Part shown: piece by piece, positions 26,512 to 35,148 of the stretch
Layout: the number at the start of each line of letters is the position of its first letter
Position numbering within the stretch: position 1 is the stretch's first letter
Origin: Streptomyces sp. D2-8
Lineage (GTDB): Bacteria > Actinomycetota > Actinomycetes > Streptomycetales > Streptomycetaceae
Reading direction: 5' to 3'
DNA: 64,000 nt
NCBI RefSeq assembly: GCF_023184515.1
Contig: NZ_JAAHBP010000003.1
Span: 248,001-312,000 of the forward strand
Made by a program: the position numbers and the translations under genes
The notes under the pieces: generated by a model
The model's input: the letters and a program-made list of their open reading frames with translations, nothing else
Told to the model about the DNA's origin: nothing
Database searches by the model: none

Positions 26512-26883
26512 GTGACGGCGGCCGGCGACGGGCCCTGGCTCGACGACGCGGCCGGGCGGCTGGTGCGGCCGTTCACGGTCAGCAACGGCCGCACCCGTCC
26601 GACCGTAGCGCTCGACCTCGTGTCGCAGGTGATGGCCACCGGGGCGACCCCCCTCGGCTATCTCGGCCCCGAGCACGCGCAGGCGCTCGAGCGGTGCCGG
26701 GTGCCCGTCGCCGTCGCCGAGGTCGCCGCCCATCTCAAACTGCCGGTGGCCGTCACCAAGGTGCTGCTGGCGGACCTCGTCGACTGCGGGGCGCTGACCA
26801 CCAAGCCCCCCGCGTTCCACCACAACCCGACGGACCGGGCCCTTCTGGAGGCAGTGCTCGATGGACTACGACGACAGCTCTGA
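26512..26883 (+). CDS. cvnC: DUF742 protein CvnC
   Basis: About 123 residues. The DUF742 hallmark is present: RLVRPFTVSNGRTRPTV near the start and the winged-helix-like LPVAVTKVLLADLVDCG followed by a short C-terminal segment. The GTG at 26512 has GAGG at proper spacing; a TTG at 26506 overlapping the cvnB stop is the alternative. It overlaps cvnD by 23 bases, indicating translational coupling. CvnC is thought to bridge the roadblock protein and the GTPase (established model, mechanism unclear). Confidence 0.9.
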   Translation: MTAAGDGPWLDDAAGRLVRPFTVSNGRTRPTVALDLVSQVMATGATPLGYLGPEHAQALERCRVPVAVAEVAAHLKLPVAVTKVLLADLVDCGALTTKPPAFHHNPTDRALLEAVLDGLRRQL

Positions 26884-27490
26884 CTACACCGACGGACCGG
26901 GCCACGGCGCCGACCCGTTCCCCACCGCACTGAAGATCCTGGTGGCGGGCGGGTTCGGCGTGGGCAAGACGACCTTCGTCGGCGCGGTCAGCGAGATCGC
27001 CCCGCTCAGCACGGAGGAACTGCTCACCACCGTCAGTGCCGCCACCGACAACCTCGACGGCATCGAGAACAAGGTCGAGACGACCGTGGCCATGGACTTC
27101 GGCCGCATCACCCTCGACCCCCGACATGTGCTGTACCTGTTCGGCACGCCCGGACAGGAGCGGTTCTGGTTCATGTGGGACGAGTTGTGCGAGGGCGCGC
27201 TCGGCGCGGTCATCCTCGCCGACACCCGCCGACTGCAGGAGTGTTTCGCCGCCGTCGACTTCTTCGAACAACGCGGCCTCGGTTTCATCGTCGCCGTCAA
27301 CGAGTTCGACGGCGCCTACCGCTACGAGCCCCAGGAGGTGCGCGGTGCCCTGGATCTGTCCGAGGACGTCCCCGTCGTGTGCTGCGACGCGCGGATCTCC
27401 AGCTCCGGGGTCCAGACCCTGCTGACCCTGGTGCGCCATCTCATCGCCCATACGCCGGCCCCCGCCACGGGGTATGGCGCCCACATGTGA
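26861..27490 (+). CDS. cvnD: Ras-like GTPase CvnD
   Basis: 209-residue small GTPase of the conservon type. P-loop GGFGVGKTT at about residue 30, switch-II GTPGQERFWFMW, nucleotide-specificity region VAVNEFD (variant of NKxD), and C-terminal helix LLTLVRHLIAH. It overlaps cvnC and completes the ABCD set. The next gene is a GAF-domain protein rather than the cytochrome P450 seen in some conservons. Confidence 0.94.
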   Translation: MDYDDSSDYTDGPGHGADPFPTALKILVAGGFGVGKTTFVGAVSEIAPLSTEELLTTVSAATDNLDGIENKVETTVAMDFGRITLDPRHVLYLFGTPGQERFWFMWDELCEGALGAVILADTRRLQECFAAVDFFEQRGLGFIVAVNEFDGAYRYEPQEVRGALDLSEDVPVVCCDARISSSGVQTLLTLVRHLIAHTPAPATGYGAHM

Positions 27491-27551
27491 CCCCCTCACA
27501 CCCGCCACGGAGGCCATATATGACTCAAGCCCACAGCCCAGGAGCATGCCC

Positions 27552-28124
27552 ATGACCTACGACCCGCCGCGCCCGGCCGGTCGTCTGCTGCTCACACCCG
27601 AGGACAAGGAGGCCCCCGCCCGCACCCGCCGACTGCGCCGACTGGGCCTGGGGGAGCACCCCGAACCCGCACTCGACTCCTTCGCGCACCGCCTCGCCGA
27701 GCTCACCGGGGCGCCGTACGCCATGGTCAACCTCCCCGACGAGCAAGGGCAGTTCTACGCGGGCCTGCATGTGCCCGCTGTCGCGCCGGTGGTGCGGAGC
27801 GACGGCACCAGCCCGCGCCTCAGCCGTGCCCTGCCCCGCGACCACGGCTTCTGCCCCCATGTGGTGGCACGACGCAAGGCCCTCGCCCTGGAGGACGTCG
27901 GCGACTATCCGCGGTTCGCGGGCAATCCCGTGGTCGACGAGTTCGGCATCCGCTCCTATCTGGGGGCACCGCTCATCGACGGCACGGGCCTGGTGCTGGG
28001 CACGGTCAGCGTCGCGGACGTCGAGCCGCGGCCGTGGGGGAAACCGGGCCTGACGGCGATCAAGGAACACGCCGCGCAGCTCGCCGTGGAGCTGGAGAGC
28101 CGGGACGGCCTGCCGCCCTACTGA
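27552..28124 (+). CDS. GAF-domain protein downstream of the conservon
   Basis: 190 residues with a single GAF domain (about residues 40-185: FAHRLAELTGAPYAMVNLPD, FCPHVVARRKALALEDV, YLGAPLIDGTGLVLGTVSV). There is no kinase or HTH domain, so it may deliver a small-molecule signal to the Cvn complex (inference). ATG 27552 is favoured by AGGAG 8 bases upstream; ATG 27546 is possible. The 61-base gap after cvnD suggests the same transcript. Confidence 0.82.
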   Translation: MTYDPPRPAGRLLLTPEDKEAPARTRRLRRLGLGEHPEPALDSFAHRLAELTGAPYAMVNLPDEQGQFYAGLHVPAVAPVVRSDGTSPRLSRALPRDHGFCPHVVARRKALALEDVGDYPRFAGNPVVDEFGIRSYLGAPLIDGTGLVLGTVSVADVEPRPWGKPGLTAIKEHAAQLAVELESRDGLPPY

Positions 28125-28304
28125 AGCCCGGGGTTCCCACGGGGCCCCTGAGTGCGTGAAGGAAAGCTGAGGCGGCGCTTAAGAAATCCTCGATGGACCG
28201 CCGGGCCGGCGTACGGCAGATTGCTGTGCGATCCCACTCCTCTCCCGGTCCAGGGGTTCCTTCGGCATGCCCGGAGCCGGGACTCACCCACTGGAGCCGT
28301 AGCG

Positions 28305-29333
28305 GTGAAGGCGCTGGTCAAGCAGAAGGCGGAACCCGGGCTGTGGCTCGCGGACGTCCCCGAGCCCACCGTCGGGCCCGGCGACGTACTCATCAAGGTG
28401 CTGCGCACCGGAATCTGCGGCACCGACCTGCACATCCGGGCCTGGGACGGCTGGGCCCGGCAGGCGATCAGCACCCCGCTCGTGGTCGGGCACGAGTTCG
28501 TCGGCGAGGTCGTCGAGACCGGGCGGGACGTCACCGACATCGGCATCGGCGACCGGGTCAGCGGCGAGGGCCACCTCGTGTGCGGCAAGTGCCGCAACTG
28601 CCTGGCCGGGCGCCGGCACCTGTGCCGCGCCACCGTGGGCCTGGGCGTGGGCAGGGACGGGGCGTTCGCCGAGTACGTCGCGCTGCCCGCCGCCAACGTC
28701 TGGGTGCATCGGGTGCCCGTCGACCTCGACGTGGCCGCGATCTTCGACCCGTTCGGCAACGCCGTGCACACCGCGCTGTCCTTCCCGCTCGTCGGCGAGG
28801 ACGTCCTGATCACCGGCGCGGGGCCCATCGGCCTGATGGCCGCCGCCGTGGCCAGGCACGCCGGCGCCCGCAACGTCGTGATCACCGACGTCAGCGAGGA
28901 GCGGCTGGAGCTGGCCCGCAAGATCGGTGTCAGCCTCGCGCTCGACGTCTCAGGCTCCACCATCGCCGACGGGCAGCGCACGCTCGGACTGCGCGAGGGC
29001 TTCGACATCGGCCTGGAGATGTCCGGCCGCCCCGAGGCCATGCGCGACATGATCGCCAACATGACGCACGGCGGGCGGATCGCGATGCTCGGCCTGCCCG
29101 CGCAGGAGTTCCCCGTCGACTGGTCCCGCATCGTCACCTCGATGATCACCATCAAGGGCATCTACGGCCGCGAGATGTTCGAGACCTGGTACGCCATGTC
29201 GGTCCTGCTGGAGGCCGGCCTGGACCTCGCGCCCGTCATCACCGGCCGCTACGGCCACCGCGACTTCGAGGCGGCGTTCGAGGACGCGGCGAGCGGCCGC
29301 GGCGGCAAGGTCATCCTCGACTGGACTGCGTAA
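28305..29333 (+). CDS. tdh: L-threonine 3-dehydrogenase
   Basis: 342-residue zinc-dependent medium-chain dehydrogenase oxidising L-threonine to 2-amino-3-ketobutyrate with NAD. Catalytic-zinc residues appear in GICGTDLH and VVGHEF; the structural-zinc cysteines are [15 protein letters not shown]; the NAD fold has [11 protein letters not shown] at 28305 with GGAG 9 bases before. It forms an operon with kbl (36-base gap), which makes the identification firm. About 180 bases separate it from the GAF gene; no clear terminator is seen there. Confidence 0.94.
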   Translation: MKALVKQKAEPGLWLADVPEPTVGPGDVLIKVLRTGICGTDLHIRAWDGWARQAISTPLVVGHEFVGEVVETGRDVTDIGIGDRVSGEGHLVCGKCRNCLAGRRHLCRATVGLGVGRDGAFAEYVALPAANVWVHRVPVDLDVAAIFDPFGNAVHTALSFPLVGEDVLITGAGPIGLMAAAVARHAGARNVVITDVSEERLELARKIGVSLALDVSGSTIADGQRTLGLREGFDIGLEMSGRPEAMRDMIANMTHGGRIAMLGLPAQEFPVDWSRIVTSMITIKGIYGREMFETWYAMSVLLEAGLDLAPVITGRYGHRDFEAAFEDAASGRGGKVILDWTA

Positions 29334-29369
29334 CTCCCTCTCACCGCGAGCACCTTAGGAGCTTCCCCC

Positions 29370-30563
29370 ATGTTCGACTCCGTGCGCGACGACCTGCGCG
29401 CCACCCTCGACGAGATCCGCGCCGCCGGCCTGCACAAGCCCGAGCGCGTGATCGGCACCCCGCAGTCCGCCACCGTCGGTGTCACCGCGGGCGGCCGCCC
29501 CGGCGAGGTCCTCAACTTCTGCGCCAACAACTACCTCGGCCTCGCCGACCACCCCGAGGTCGTCGCCGCCGCCCACGAGGCCCTGGACCGCTGGGGCTAC
29601 GGCATGGCCTCCGTCCGCTTCATCTGCGGCACCCAGGAGGTGCACAAGGAACTCGAGGCGCGGCTGTCGGCGTTCCTCGGCCAGGAGGACACGATCCTCT
29701 ACTCCTCCTGCTTCGACGCCAACGGCGGCGTGTTCGAGACGCTGCTCGGCCCGGAGGACGCGGTCATCTCCGACGCGCTCAACCACGCCTCCATCATCGA
29801 CGGCATCCGCCTGTCCAAGGCCCGCCGCCTGCGCTACGCCAACCGCGACCTCGCCGAGCTGGAGGCCCGGCTCAAGGAGGCCTCCGACGCACGCCGCCGC
29901 CTGATCGTCACCGACGGCGTCTTCTCCATGGACGGCTACGTCGCCCCGCTGCGCGAGATCTGCGACCTCGCCGACCGCTACGACGCGATGGTCATGGTCG
30001 ACGACTCCCACGCGGTCGGCTTCGTCGGCCCCGGCGGCCGCGGTACGCCCGAGCTGCACGGCGTCATGGACCGCGTCGACATCATCACCGGCACCCTCGG
30101 CAAGGCACTCGGCGGCGCCTCCGGCGGCTACGTCGCCGCCCGCGCCGAGATCGTCGCCCTGCTGCGCCAGCGCTCCCGGCCGTACCTGTTCTCCAACACC
30201 CTCGCCCCGGTCATCGCGGCGGCCTCCCTGAAGGTCCTCGACCTGCTGGAGTCGGCGGACGACCTGCGCGTCCGGCTGGCCGAGAACACGGCCCTGTTCC
30301 GCGGCCGCATGACCGAGGAGGGCTTCGACGTCCTCCCCGGCGACCACGCCATCGCCCCGGTGATGATCGGTGACGCGGCGGTCGCCGGGCGCATGGCGGA
30401 GCTGCTGCTGGAGCGCGGCGTCTACGTGATCGGCTTCTCGTACCCGGTGGTGCCGCAGGGCCAGGCCCGGATCCGCGTCCAGCTGTCGGCCGCGCACTCC
30501 ACGGACGACGTCAACCGCGCGGTCGACGCCTTCGTGGCGGCACGGGCCGAGCTGGAGGGCTGA
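29370..30563 (+). CDS. kbl: 2-amino-3-ketobutyrate CoA ligase (glycine C-acetyltransferase)
   Basis: 397-residue alpha-oxoamine synthase that cleaves 2-amino-3-ketobutyrate with CoA to glycine and acetyl-CoA. PLP-binding Lys is in [14 protein letters not shown]; other family marks are [27 protein letters not shown], and [16 protein letters not shown]. Directly follows tdh with TAGGAG upstream. Together they degrade threonine to glycine plus acetyl-CoA. Confidence 0.96.
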   Translation: MFDSVRDDLRATLDEIRAAGLHKPERVIGTPQSATVGVTAGGRPGEVLNFCANNYLGLADHPEVVAAAHEALDRWGYGMASVRFICGTQEVHKELEARLSAFLGQEDTILYSSCFDANGGVFETLLGPEDAVISDALNHASIIDGIRLSKARRLRYANRDLAELEARLKEASDARRRLIVTDGVFSMDGYVAPLREICDLADRYDAMVMVDDSHAVGFVGPGGRGTPELHGVMDRVDIITGTLGKALGGASGGYVAARAEIVALLRQRSRPYLFSNTLAPVIAAASLKVLDLLESADDLRVRLAENTALFRGRMTEEGFDVLPGDHAIAPVMIGDAAVAGRMAELLLERGVYVIGFSYPVVPQGQARIRVQLSAAHSTDDVNRAVDAFVAARAELEG

Positions 30564-30599
30564 CCGGCAGCACGGGGTGCATTTGAGACAATCGATCGC

Positions 30600-31502
30600 A
30601 TGATCGAAGCGCGGCGGCTCCACATCCTCCGGGCGGTGGCCGACCACCGTACGGTGACGGCGGCTGCCGCCGCGCTGTATCTCACCCCGTCGGCCGTCTC
30701 CCAGCAGCTCGCAGCCCTGGAGCAGGAGACCGGCCACCGGCTCGTGGAGCGCGGCGCCAAGGGCGTACGGCTCACTCCCGCCGGCGAGATCCTGCTCAAC
30801 CACACCAACGCGGTCCTCGCCCAGCTGGAGCGGGCCGAGGCCGAGCTCGCCGCGTACAGCTCGGGTGCCGCCGGCACCGTCACCGTGGCCTCCTTCGCGA
30901 CCGGCATCGCCCTGGTCGTCGCACCCGCGGTGGCCTCTCTCGCCCGGTCGGCGCCCGGGATCCGCATCCGCGTCCAGGACGCCGAGGGCGACGCCAGCCT
31001 GCCGATGGTGCTGGACCGGCAGGTCGATGTCGCGGTCGCCGTCGAGTACCGCGGGGCCCCGCCCGCCGACGACCCGCGACTGACCCACGTACCGCTGTAC
31101 GCCGAGCCCTTCGACGCGGTGGTCCCGGTCACCCACCGCATGGCCGGCGCGGCGGAGGTGCCGCTCGCGGAACTGGCCAAGGACGCGTGGATCGGCCCGT
31201 ACCCCGGCAACCCCTGCCATGACGTGGTGATCCTGGCCTGCGAGAACGCCGGTTTCCAGCCGCGCATGGAGCACTCCTCGGACGACTTCCGCGCGGTCGT
31301 CGCCCTCGCCTCGGCCGACGCGGGAGTCGCCCTGGTGCCGCGCTCGGCGCTGCGCGGCATGGACCTCACGGGGGTGGTCGTACGCCCCGTCGACGGCACG
31401 GCCCCCACCCGCCGGGTCTTCGCCGCCGTACGCAGGGGAGCCGAGGAGCACCCCCTGATCCGCCCGGTGCTGGACGCGCTCGGCGCGGCGGCCCAGGTGT
31501 GA
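30600..31502 (+). CDS. LysR-family transcriptional regulator
   Basis: 300 residues. N-terminal HTH: ARRLHILRAVADHRTVTAAA, then ALYLTPSAVSQQLAALEQET; the C-terminal periplasmic-binding-like effector domain is complete (ATGIALVVAPAVASLARSAP). It is co-oriented with and 36 bases after kbl, so it may be co-transcribed and could regulate threonine catabolism; this is an inference from position. A minimal leader suggests translation from a short or leaderless mRNA. Confidence 0.9.
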   Translation: MIEARRLHILRAVADHRTVTAAAAALYLTPSAVSQQLAALEQETGHRLVERGAKGVRLTPAGEILLNHTNAVLAQLERAEAELAAYSSGAAGTVTVASFATGIALVVAPAVASLARSAPGIRIRVQDAEGDASLPMVLDRQVDVAVAVEYRGAPPADDPRLTHVPLYAEPFDAVVPVTHRMAGAAEVPLAELAKDAWIGPYPGNPCHDVVILACENAGFQPRMEHSSDDFRAVVALASADAGVALVPRSALRGMDLTGVVVRPVDGTAPTRRVFAAVRRGAEEHPLIRPVLDALGAAAQV

Positions 31503-31524
31503 GCACCTCTTAACAGAGCTGTCG

Positions 31525-31551
31525 CATATCCGGGATAGCGTCCCGGATATG
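31525..31551 (+). promoter_or_regulatory. Perfect palindrome overlapping the start of the second XRE-cupin gene
   Basis: CATATCCGGGA (31525-31535) and TCCCGGATATG (31541-31551) form an 11-bp perfect dyad with 5 central bases. The right arm contains the ATG start itself. This geometry would let a bound repressor block both transcription and initiation. The regulator it overlaps is the likely binder. Confidence 0.75.
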
Positions 31552-32121
31552 AGAAACGACGAGGTGGATCCCGTCGACGCCCGGCTCGGGGCACGCCTGG
31601 CCGGGCTGCGGGCCGAACACGGCTGGTCCCTGGGTGAGTTGGCCGACCGCAGCGGGGTGAGCCGGTCCACCCTGTCCCGGGCCGAACGGGCGGAGATCAG
31701 CCCCACGGCCTCCCTCCTGAACCGCCTGTGCGCCGTCTACGGGCGCACCATGTCCCAGCTGCTCAGCGAGGTCGAGGCCGAACCCGAGGCCGTCGTCCGC
31801 TTCGCCGGCCAGCAGGTGTGGCAGGACCGCGCCTCCGGCTTCGTGCGGCGGTCCGTGTCGCCGCCGCATTCCGCCCTGCGCGGCGAACTCGTCGAGGCCC
31901 GCCTCGCACCCGGCGCCGACATCGCCTACGACCGTCCGCCCGTCGCGGGACTGGAGCAGCACATCTGGGTCCTGGAAGGGGCGCTCGACGTGACCGCGCA
32001 GGACACCGAGCACCACCTCGGCACCGGCGACTGCCTGCGGATGCGGGTGTGGGGCCCGACCCGGTTCCGGTGCGCCGCTCCCGAGGGCGTCGGGTACCTG
32101 CTGGCGGTGGTGCGGCCGTGA
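31549..32121 (+). CDS. XRE-family regulator with cupin domain
   Basis: 190 residues. HTH at about residues 15-68 (LGARLAGLRAEHGWSLGELA, DRSGVSRSTLSRAERAEI), then a cupin barrel (LEQHIWVLEGALDVTAQDTE, HHLGTGDCLRM). The start codon lies inside a perfect palindrome, suggesting autoregulation and perhaps a leaderless mRNA because no ribosome-binding site is visible. GTGA overlap couples it to an acetyltransferase gene, a frequent pair in actinobacteria in which the regulator senses the acetyltransferase substrate or product (inference). Confidence 0.9.
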   Translation: MRNDEVDPVDARLGARLAGLRAEHGWSLGELADRSGVSRSTLSRAERAEISPTASLLNRLCAVYGRTMSQLLSEVEAEPEAVVRFAGQQVWQDRASGFVRRSVSPPHSALRGELVEARLAPGADIAYDRPPVAGLEQHIWVLEGALDVTAQDTEHHLGTGDCLRMRVWGPTRFRCAAPEGVGYLLAVVRP

Positions 32122-32645
32122 TCCGACTGGACGAGGCCCGACTGCTGGACAACGCAGGGGAGTTGTCCGCGCTGCTGGCCGACACCGTGAACGGCGGCGC
32201 CTCGGTCGGCTTCCTCGCCCCGCTCAGCCGGGCGGAGGCCCTGGCCTGGTGGGAGGGGCGGGCCGCCGACGTCGCCGCGGGCCGGCTCGTCGTGTGGGCG
32301 GCGTACGACGGGGCGCGGGTGCTCGGCTCCGTGAGCCTGGCCTTGCCCGACAAGGCCAACAGCCGTCACCGCGCGGAGCTGGTGAAGCTGATGGTGCACC
32401 CGGACGCCCGTGGCCACGGTCTCGGCCGCAGGCTCCTGGCCACGGCGGAGGCCGCGGCCGCGGCGGCCGGTGTCACCCTCCTGCACCTGGACACCGAGAC
32501 CGGCAGCCCCGCCGAGCATCTCTACCGATCCACCGGCTGGACCCCCGTCGGCGCGATCCCCGACTACGCGGCCGACCCCGGCGGAGTGCTGCGGCCGACC
32601 ACGATCTACTACAAGCACGTACCGGCAACCGCTCTCACCAGGTGA
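32118..32645 (+). CDS. GNAT-family N-acetyltransferase
   Basis: 175 residues. Acetyl-CoA binding motif A is VKLMVHPDARGHGLGRRLLA (R-G-x-G-x-R/L form), followed by LHLDTETGSPAEHLYRSTGW. GTG at 32118 overlaps the stop of the XRE-cupin gene. Substrate unknown; the pairing suggests a small amine or toxic metabolite controlled by the cupin regulator. Confidence 0.88.
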   Translation: MIRLDEARLLDNAGELSALLADTVNGGASVGFLAPLSRAEALAWWEGRAADVAAGRLVVWAAYDGARVLGSVSLALPDKANSRHRAELVKLMVHPDARGHGLGRRLLATAEAAAAAAGVTLLHLDTETGSPAEHLYRSTGWTPVGAIPDYAADPGGVLRPTTIYYKHVPATALTR

Positions 32646-32675
32646 TTGTCAGTGGGAGCCGATACGGTGCCTGCC

Positions 32676-33032
32676 ATGCCGGATGCCGAAGACGTACGAC
32701 GGATCGCCCTGTCCCTGCCGGACACGACGGAGAAGATCGCCTGGAGCATGCCCACGTTCCGGGTCGCGGGAAAGATGTTCGCCACGCTGCCCGAGGACGA
32801 GACCTCCATCGCCGTGCGCTGCCCCAAGGAGGAGCGCGACGAGCTGGTGCTCGCCGAGCCGGGGAAGTTCTGGATCGCCGACCACGAGTCGCAGTTCGCC
32901 TGGGTCCGGGCCCGGCTCGACGCCATCGAGGACGAGGCCGAGCTGCGGGACATCCTCGCCGACTCCTGGCGCCAGGCAGCCCCGACCCGGCTCCTGGAAG
33001 CCCATCCCCGGCTCGGCCTGCCCGCGCAGTGA
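32676..33032 (+). CDS. MmcQ/YjbR-family protein
   Basis: 118-residue DUF419/YjbR domain protein (double-wing, DNA-binding-like fold). Motifs: DVRRIALSLPDTTEKIAWSM, PTFRVAGKMFATL, VRCPKEERDELV, SWRQAAPTRL. ATG at 32676 is preferred; the region just before (GATACGGT) looks like a -10 box, so the message may be leaderless. Function unknown. Confidence 0.86.
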   Translation: MPDAEDVRRIALSLPDTTEKIAWSMPTFRVAGKMFATLPEDETSIAVRCPKEERDELVLAEPGKFWIADHESQFAWVRARLDAIEDEAELRDILADSWRQAAPTRLLEAHPRLGLPAQ

Positions 33033-33045
33033 CGCCCTCCTGATC

Positions 33046-33801
33046 TCACCCGCGCGCCGCCGCCCCGACGAAGCCCCCGATGCGCTCCCGCAGCGACCGG
33101 GCGTCCAGGCCGTGGGCGGCGACATGCTCCTCCAGCCGCCCGTACCGCCGCAGTTCACGACGGCCCACGCCCAGCCCCAGGACCCGGTGCGGCGCATCCG
33201 GCAGCGCGTCGTTCGCGGCGGCCGTCGATGTGCCCGCCAGGTAGGGCTCGACGAGGACGACGTCCGTCCCGGACGCTTCGGTGGCCCGGCGCAGGGCGGC
33301 TCCGTCGAAGGGGCGGACCGTGGTCGCGTACAGGACGGTGACGTCCAGCCCCTCGGTGGCGGCGAGTACGGCGTCGAGCATCGGCCCGACGGCGACCACC
33401 ACACCCGAGCGCCCCTCGCGGACCGTGCGGAAGCGCCACCCGTCCACCGGCAGTGCCCGCCCGTTGGACTGCAGGGACAGCCGTACGTACACCTTGTCAT
33501 CGCCCGCGGCGACCGCGTGCCGCAGCAGCGAGCCGAAGCCCGGCAGCCACTCCACCGGCACGAAGCCCCTGGCGGCCAGCACGGCGTAGTACGCCATCGG
33601 CCCGTGCCCCTTCGACAGCAGGAACCGGTCCCGCCCCGGGTCGGTCCTGCCCTCCGGGCTCACCCGCAGCACCCGGTCGTAGAGCACCCAGAGCACGTCC
33701 AGCGTGGACGTCGCGGCCGGTCCGTGCTTCTCGTCGCCGGTCATCAGACCCATCAGTCCCGGCAGACCGGCATGCGTGTACGTCTGCGTCGCGTCGGTCA
33801 T
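33046..33801 (-). pseudogene. Transketolase N-half/C-half fusion created by internal deletion
   Basis: The 251-residue frame is open but joins two separated parts of a transketolase-type system. Residues 1-90 are the start of a TPP-binding subunit (GLMTGDEKHGPAATSTLDVL, DRFLLSKGHGPMAYYAVLAA, then ARGFVPVEWLPGFGS). Directly after FGS the sequence continues LLRHAVAAGDDKVYVRLSLQ, the C-terminal transketolase domain up to its normal end. The GDG...N TPP motif and the pyrimidine domain are absent. In relatives I recall, these are two adjacent genes, N subunit then C subunit. A deletion within both would give this in-frame fusion, which should not bind TPP. Confidence 0.77.
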
Positions 33802-33936
33802 GAGGACGAGCGTGCAACCTCAACCAACGTTGAAGTCAAGCGCCGTCGACCGGAAACGGATGCGCGATCACCGGTGCGAGTGCGGTATTGTTTCCCTGCG
33901 CGTTCGGCCGGGGGAATCCCCAGGTCAGACGGGCAA

Positions 33937-33991
<55 letters not shown>

Positions 33992-34010
<19 letters not shown>

Positions 34011-35041
34011 CTGTGAGGCAGTGAGTCAGAGGCCGTATCGGATTCCATGGATACGGCCTCTTGATCATTTCTCGTGGCGGGGAGTGCCGGGCGGCGGTCG
34101 CTGGTGGCGATTCTGGTCGCCATCGCGGCGAGCTGGTTGCACGCCTGCGCGATCTCCCTCTCGGTCTGGGCGCGCTCGCTGACGGCCACCCCGAGCAGAA
34201 GCGCGGTCAACGAGGCGGAACCGTTGAACGCCTGCAGGGTGATCATGTTGGTGAACAGGTCATGGCCGGTGAACGGGCCCGATTTCTGCCCGGCCGCGAC
34301 GACCGCGAAGATCGACACAGCGAGGGCGCAGGGCGCGGCCCCGGCCAGCTGGAAGCGGAAGCCGGCCCAGATCAGCAGCGGGAAGCCGAGGAACAGCAGC
34401 GGTGTGCTGCTGGTCTCGACGAAGCCGACGCAGACCGTGGCCGCCACCAGCAAGATCACCTCCACCCACCGGGACAGCGGAACGCCCCGGGGCCATCGGG
34501 CCGAGCGGAGCACGAGCAGGAAGGGCGTGACCGTCAGGACGCCCATCGCGTCGCCGGTCCACCAGACCGACCAGGCCGGCGCGAAGTCGCCGGCGTCCAG
34601 CACCCCGGTGAGAACCAGCGTCCCGCTGCCGATCGTGGCGCTGACCAGCATGCCGGTGAAGGCGCCGAGAAAGATCAGCGACAGCGCGTCCCGTAGCCGG
34701 TTCAGGTCGTTGCGGAACCCGGCACGGCGGAGCAGAACGTACGAACAGACCGGTGCGAGCGTGTTGCCCGCCGTGATCGCGAGGACGGCGGGCGGCGAGG
34801 GTCCCAGCGTGATGTTGGCCAGAAACGCGCCGAGAGCGATCCCGGGCCAGACCCGCGGTCCGCGCAGGAGCAGGGCCGCCAGTGCGATACCGCTCGGCGG
34901 CCACAGGGGGGTGACCTGGCCGCGCACCAGTTGCTGGAGCAGTCCCAGCTCGGCCGAGCCGTAGTACAGCGCGGCGACGACACAGATCTCCAGGGCGGCC
35001 CAGCCGCCGCGCCGGGGCCATGCCTGCCGCGCGACAGCCAT
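33992..35041 (-). CDS. MASE1-domain integral membrane protein, no output domain
   Basis: 349 residues with about eight hydrophobic helices of the MASE1 sensor type (signature TPLWPPSGIALAALLLRGPR). A short coiled segment follows (VSERAQTEREIAQACNQLAA). MASE1 proteins normally carry a C-terminal kinase, cyclase or PP2C domain; here the protein ends soon after. Its last 24 codons run antisense through the tRNA-Pro terminator and into the tRNA, where the stop codon comes from the T-loop. It is probably truncated. The next co-oriented gene encodes a GAF-SpoIIE phosphatase that could act as its partner (inference). Confidence 0.77.
34029..34060 (+). terminator. Terminator of the tRNA-Pro gene
   Basis: GAGGCCGTATC pairs perfectly over 11 bp with GATACGGCCTC around a 10-base loop, followed by TTGATCATTT. 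It lies 18 bases after the tRNA. Confidence 0.85.
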
Positions 35042-35148
35042 CGGGGACCCTCCGCATCGACATCCTCTCGACCATCATCCGCCGGATCTGCCGGATCCTC
35101 CACAACACCGCTGAACTGGATGTTCGGTCCTCGCAGGGCGCCCGGGCG

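Noticed and set aside
28193..30373. 726-codon plus-strand frame
   Set aside because: Arg-rich out-of-frame reading of tdh and kbl.
29355..31706. 783-codon minus-strand frame
   Set aside because: Antisense shadow of kbl and the LysR gene; low-complexity His/Asp/Val-rich composition typical of high-GC shadows.
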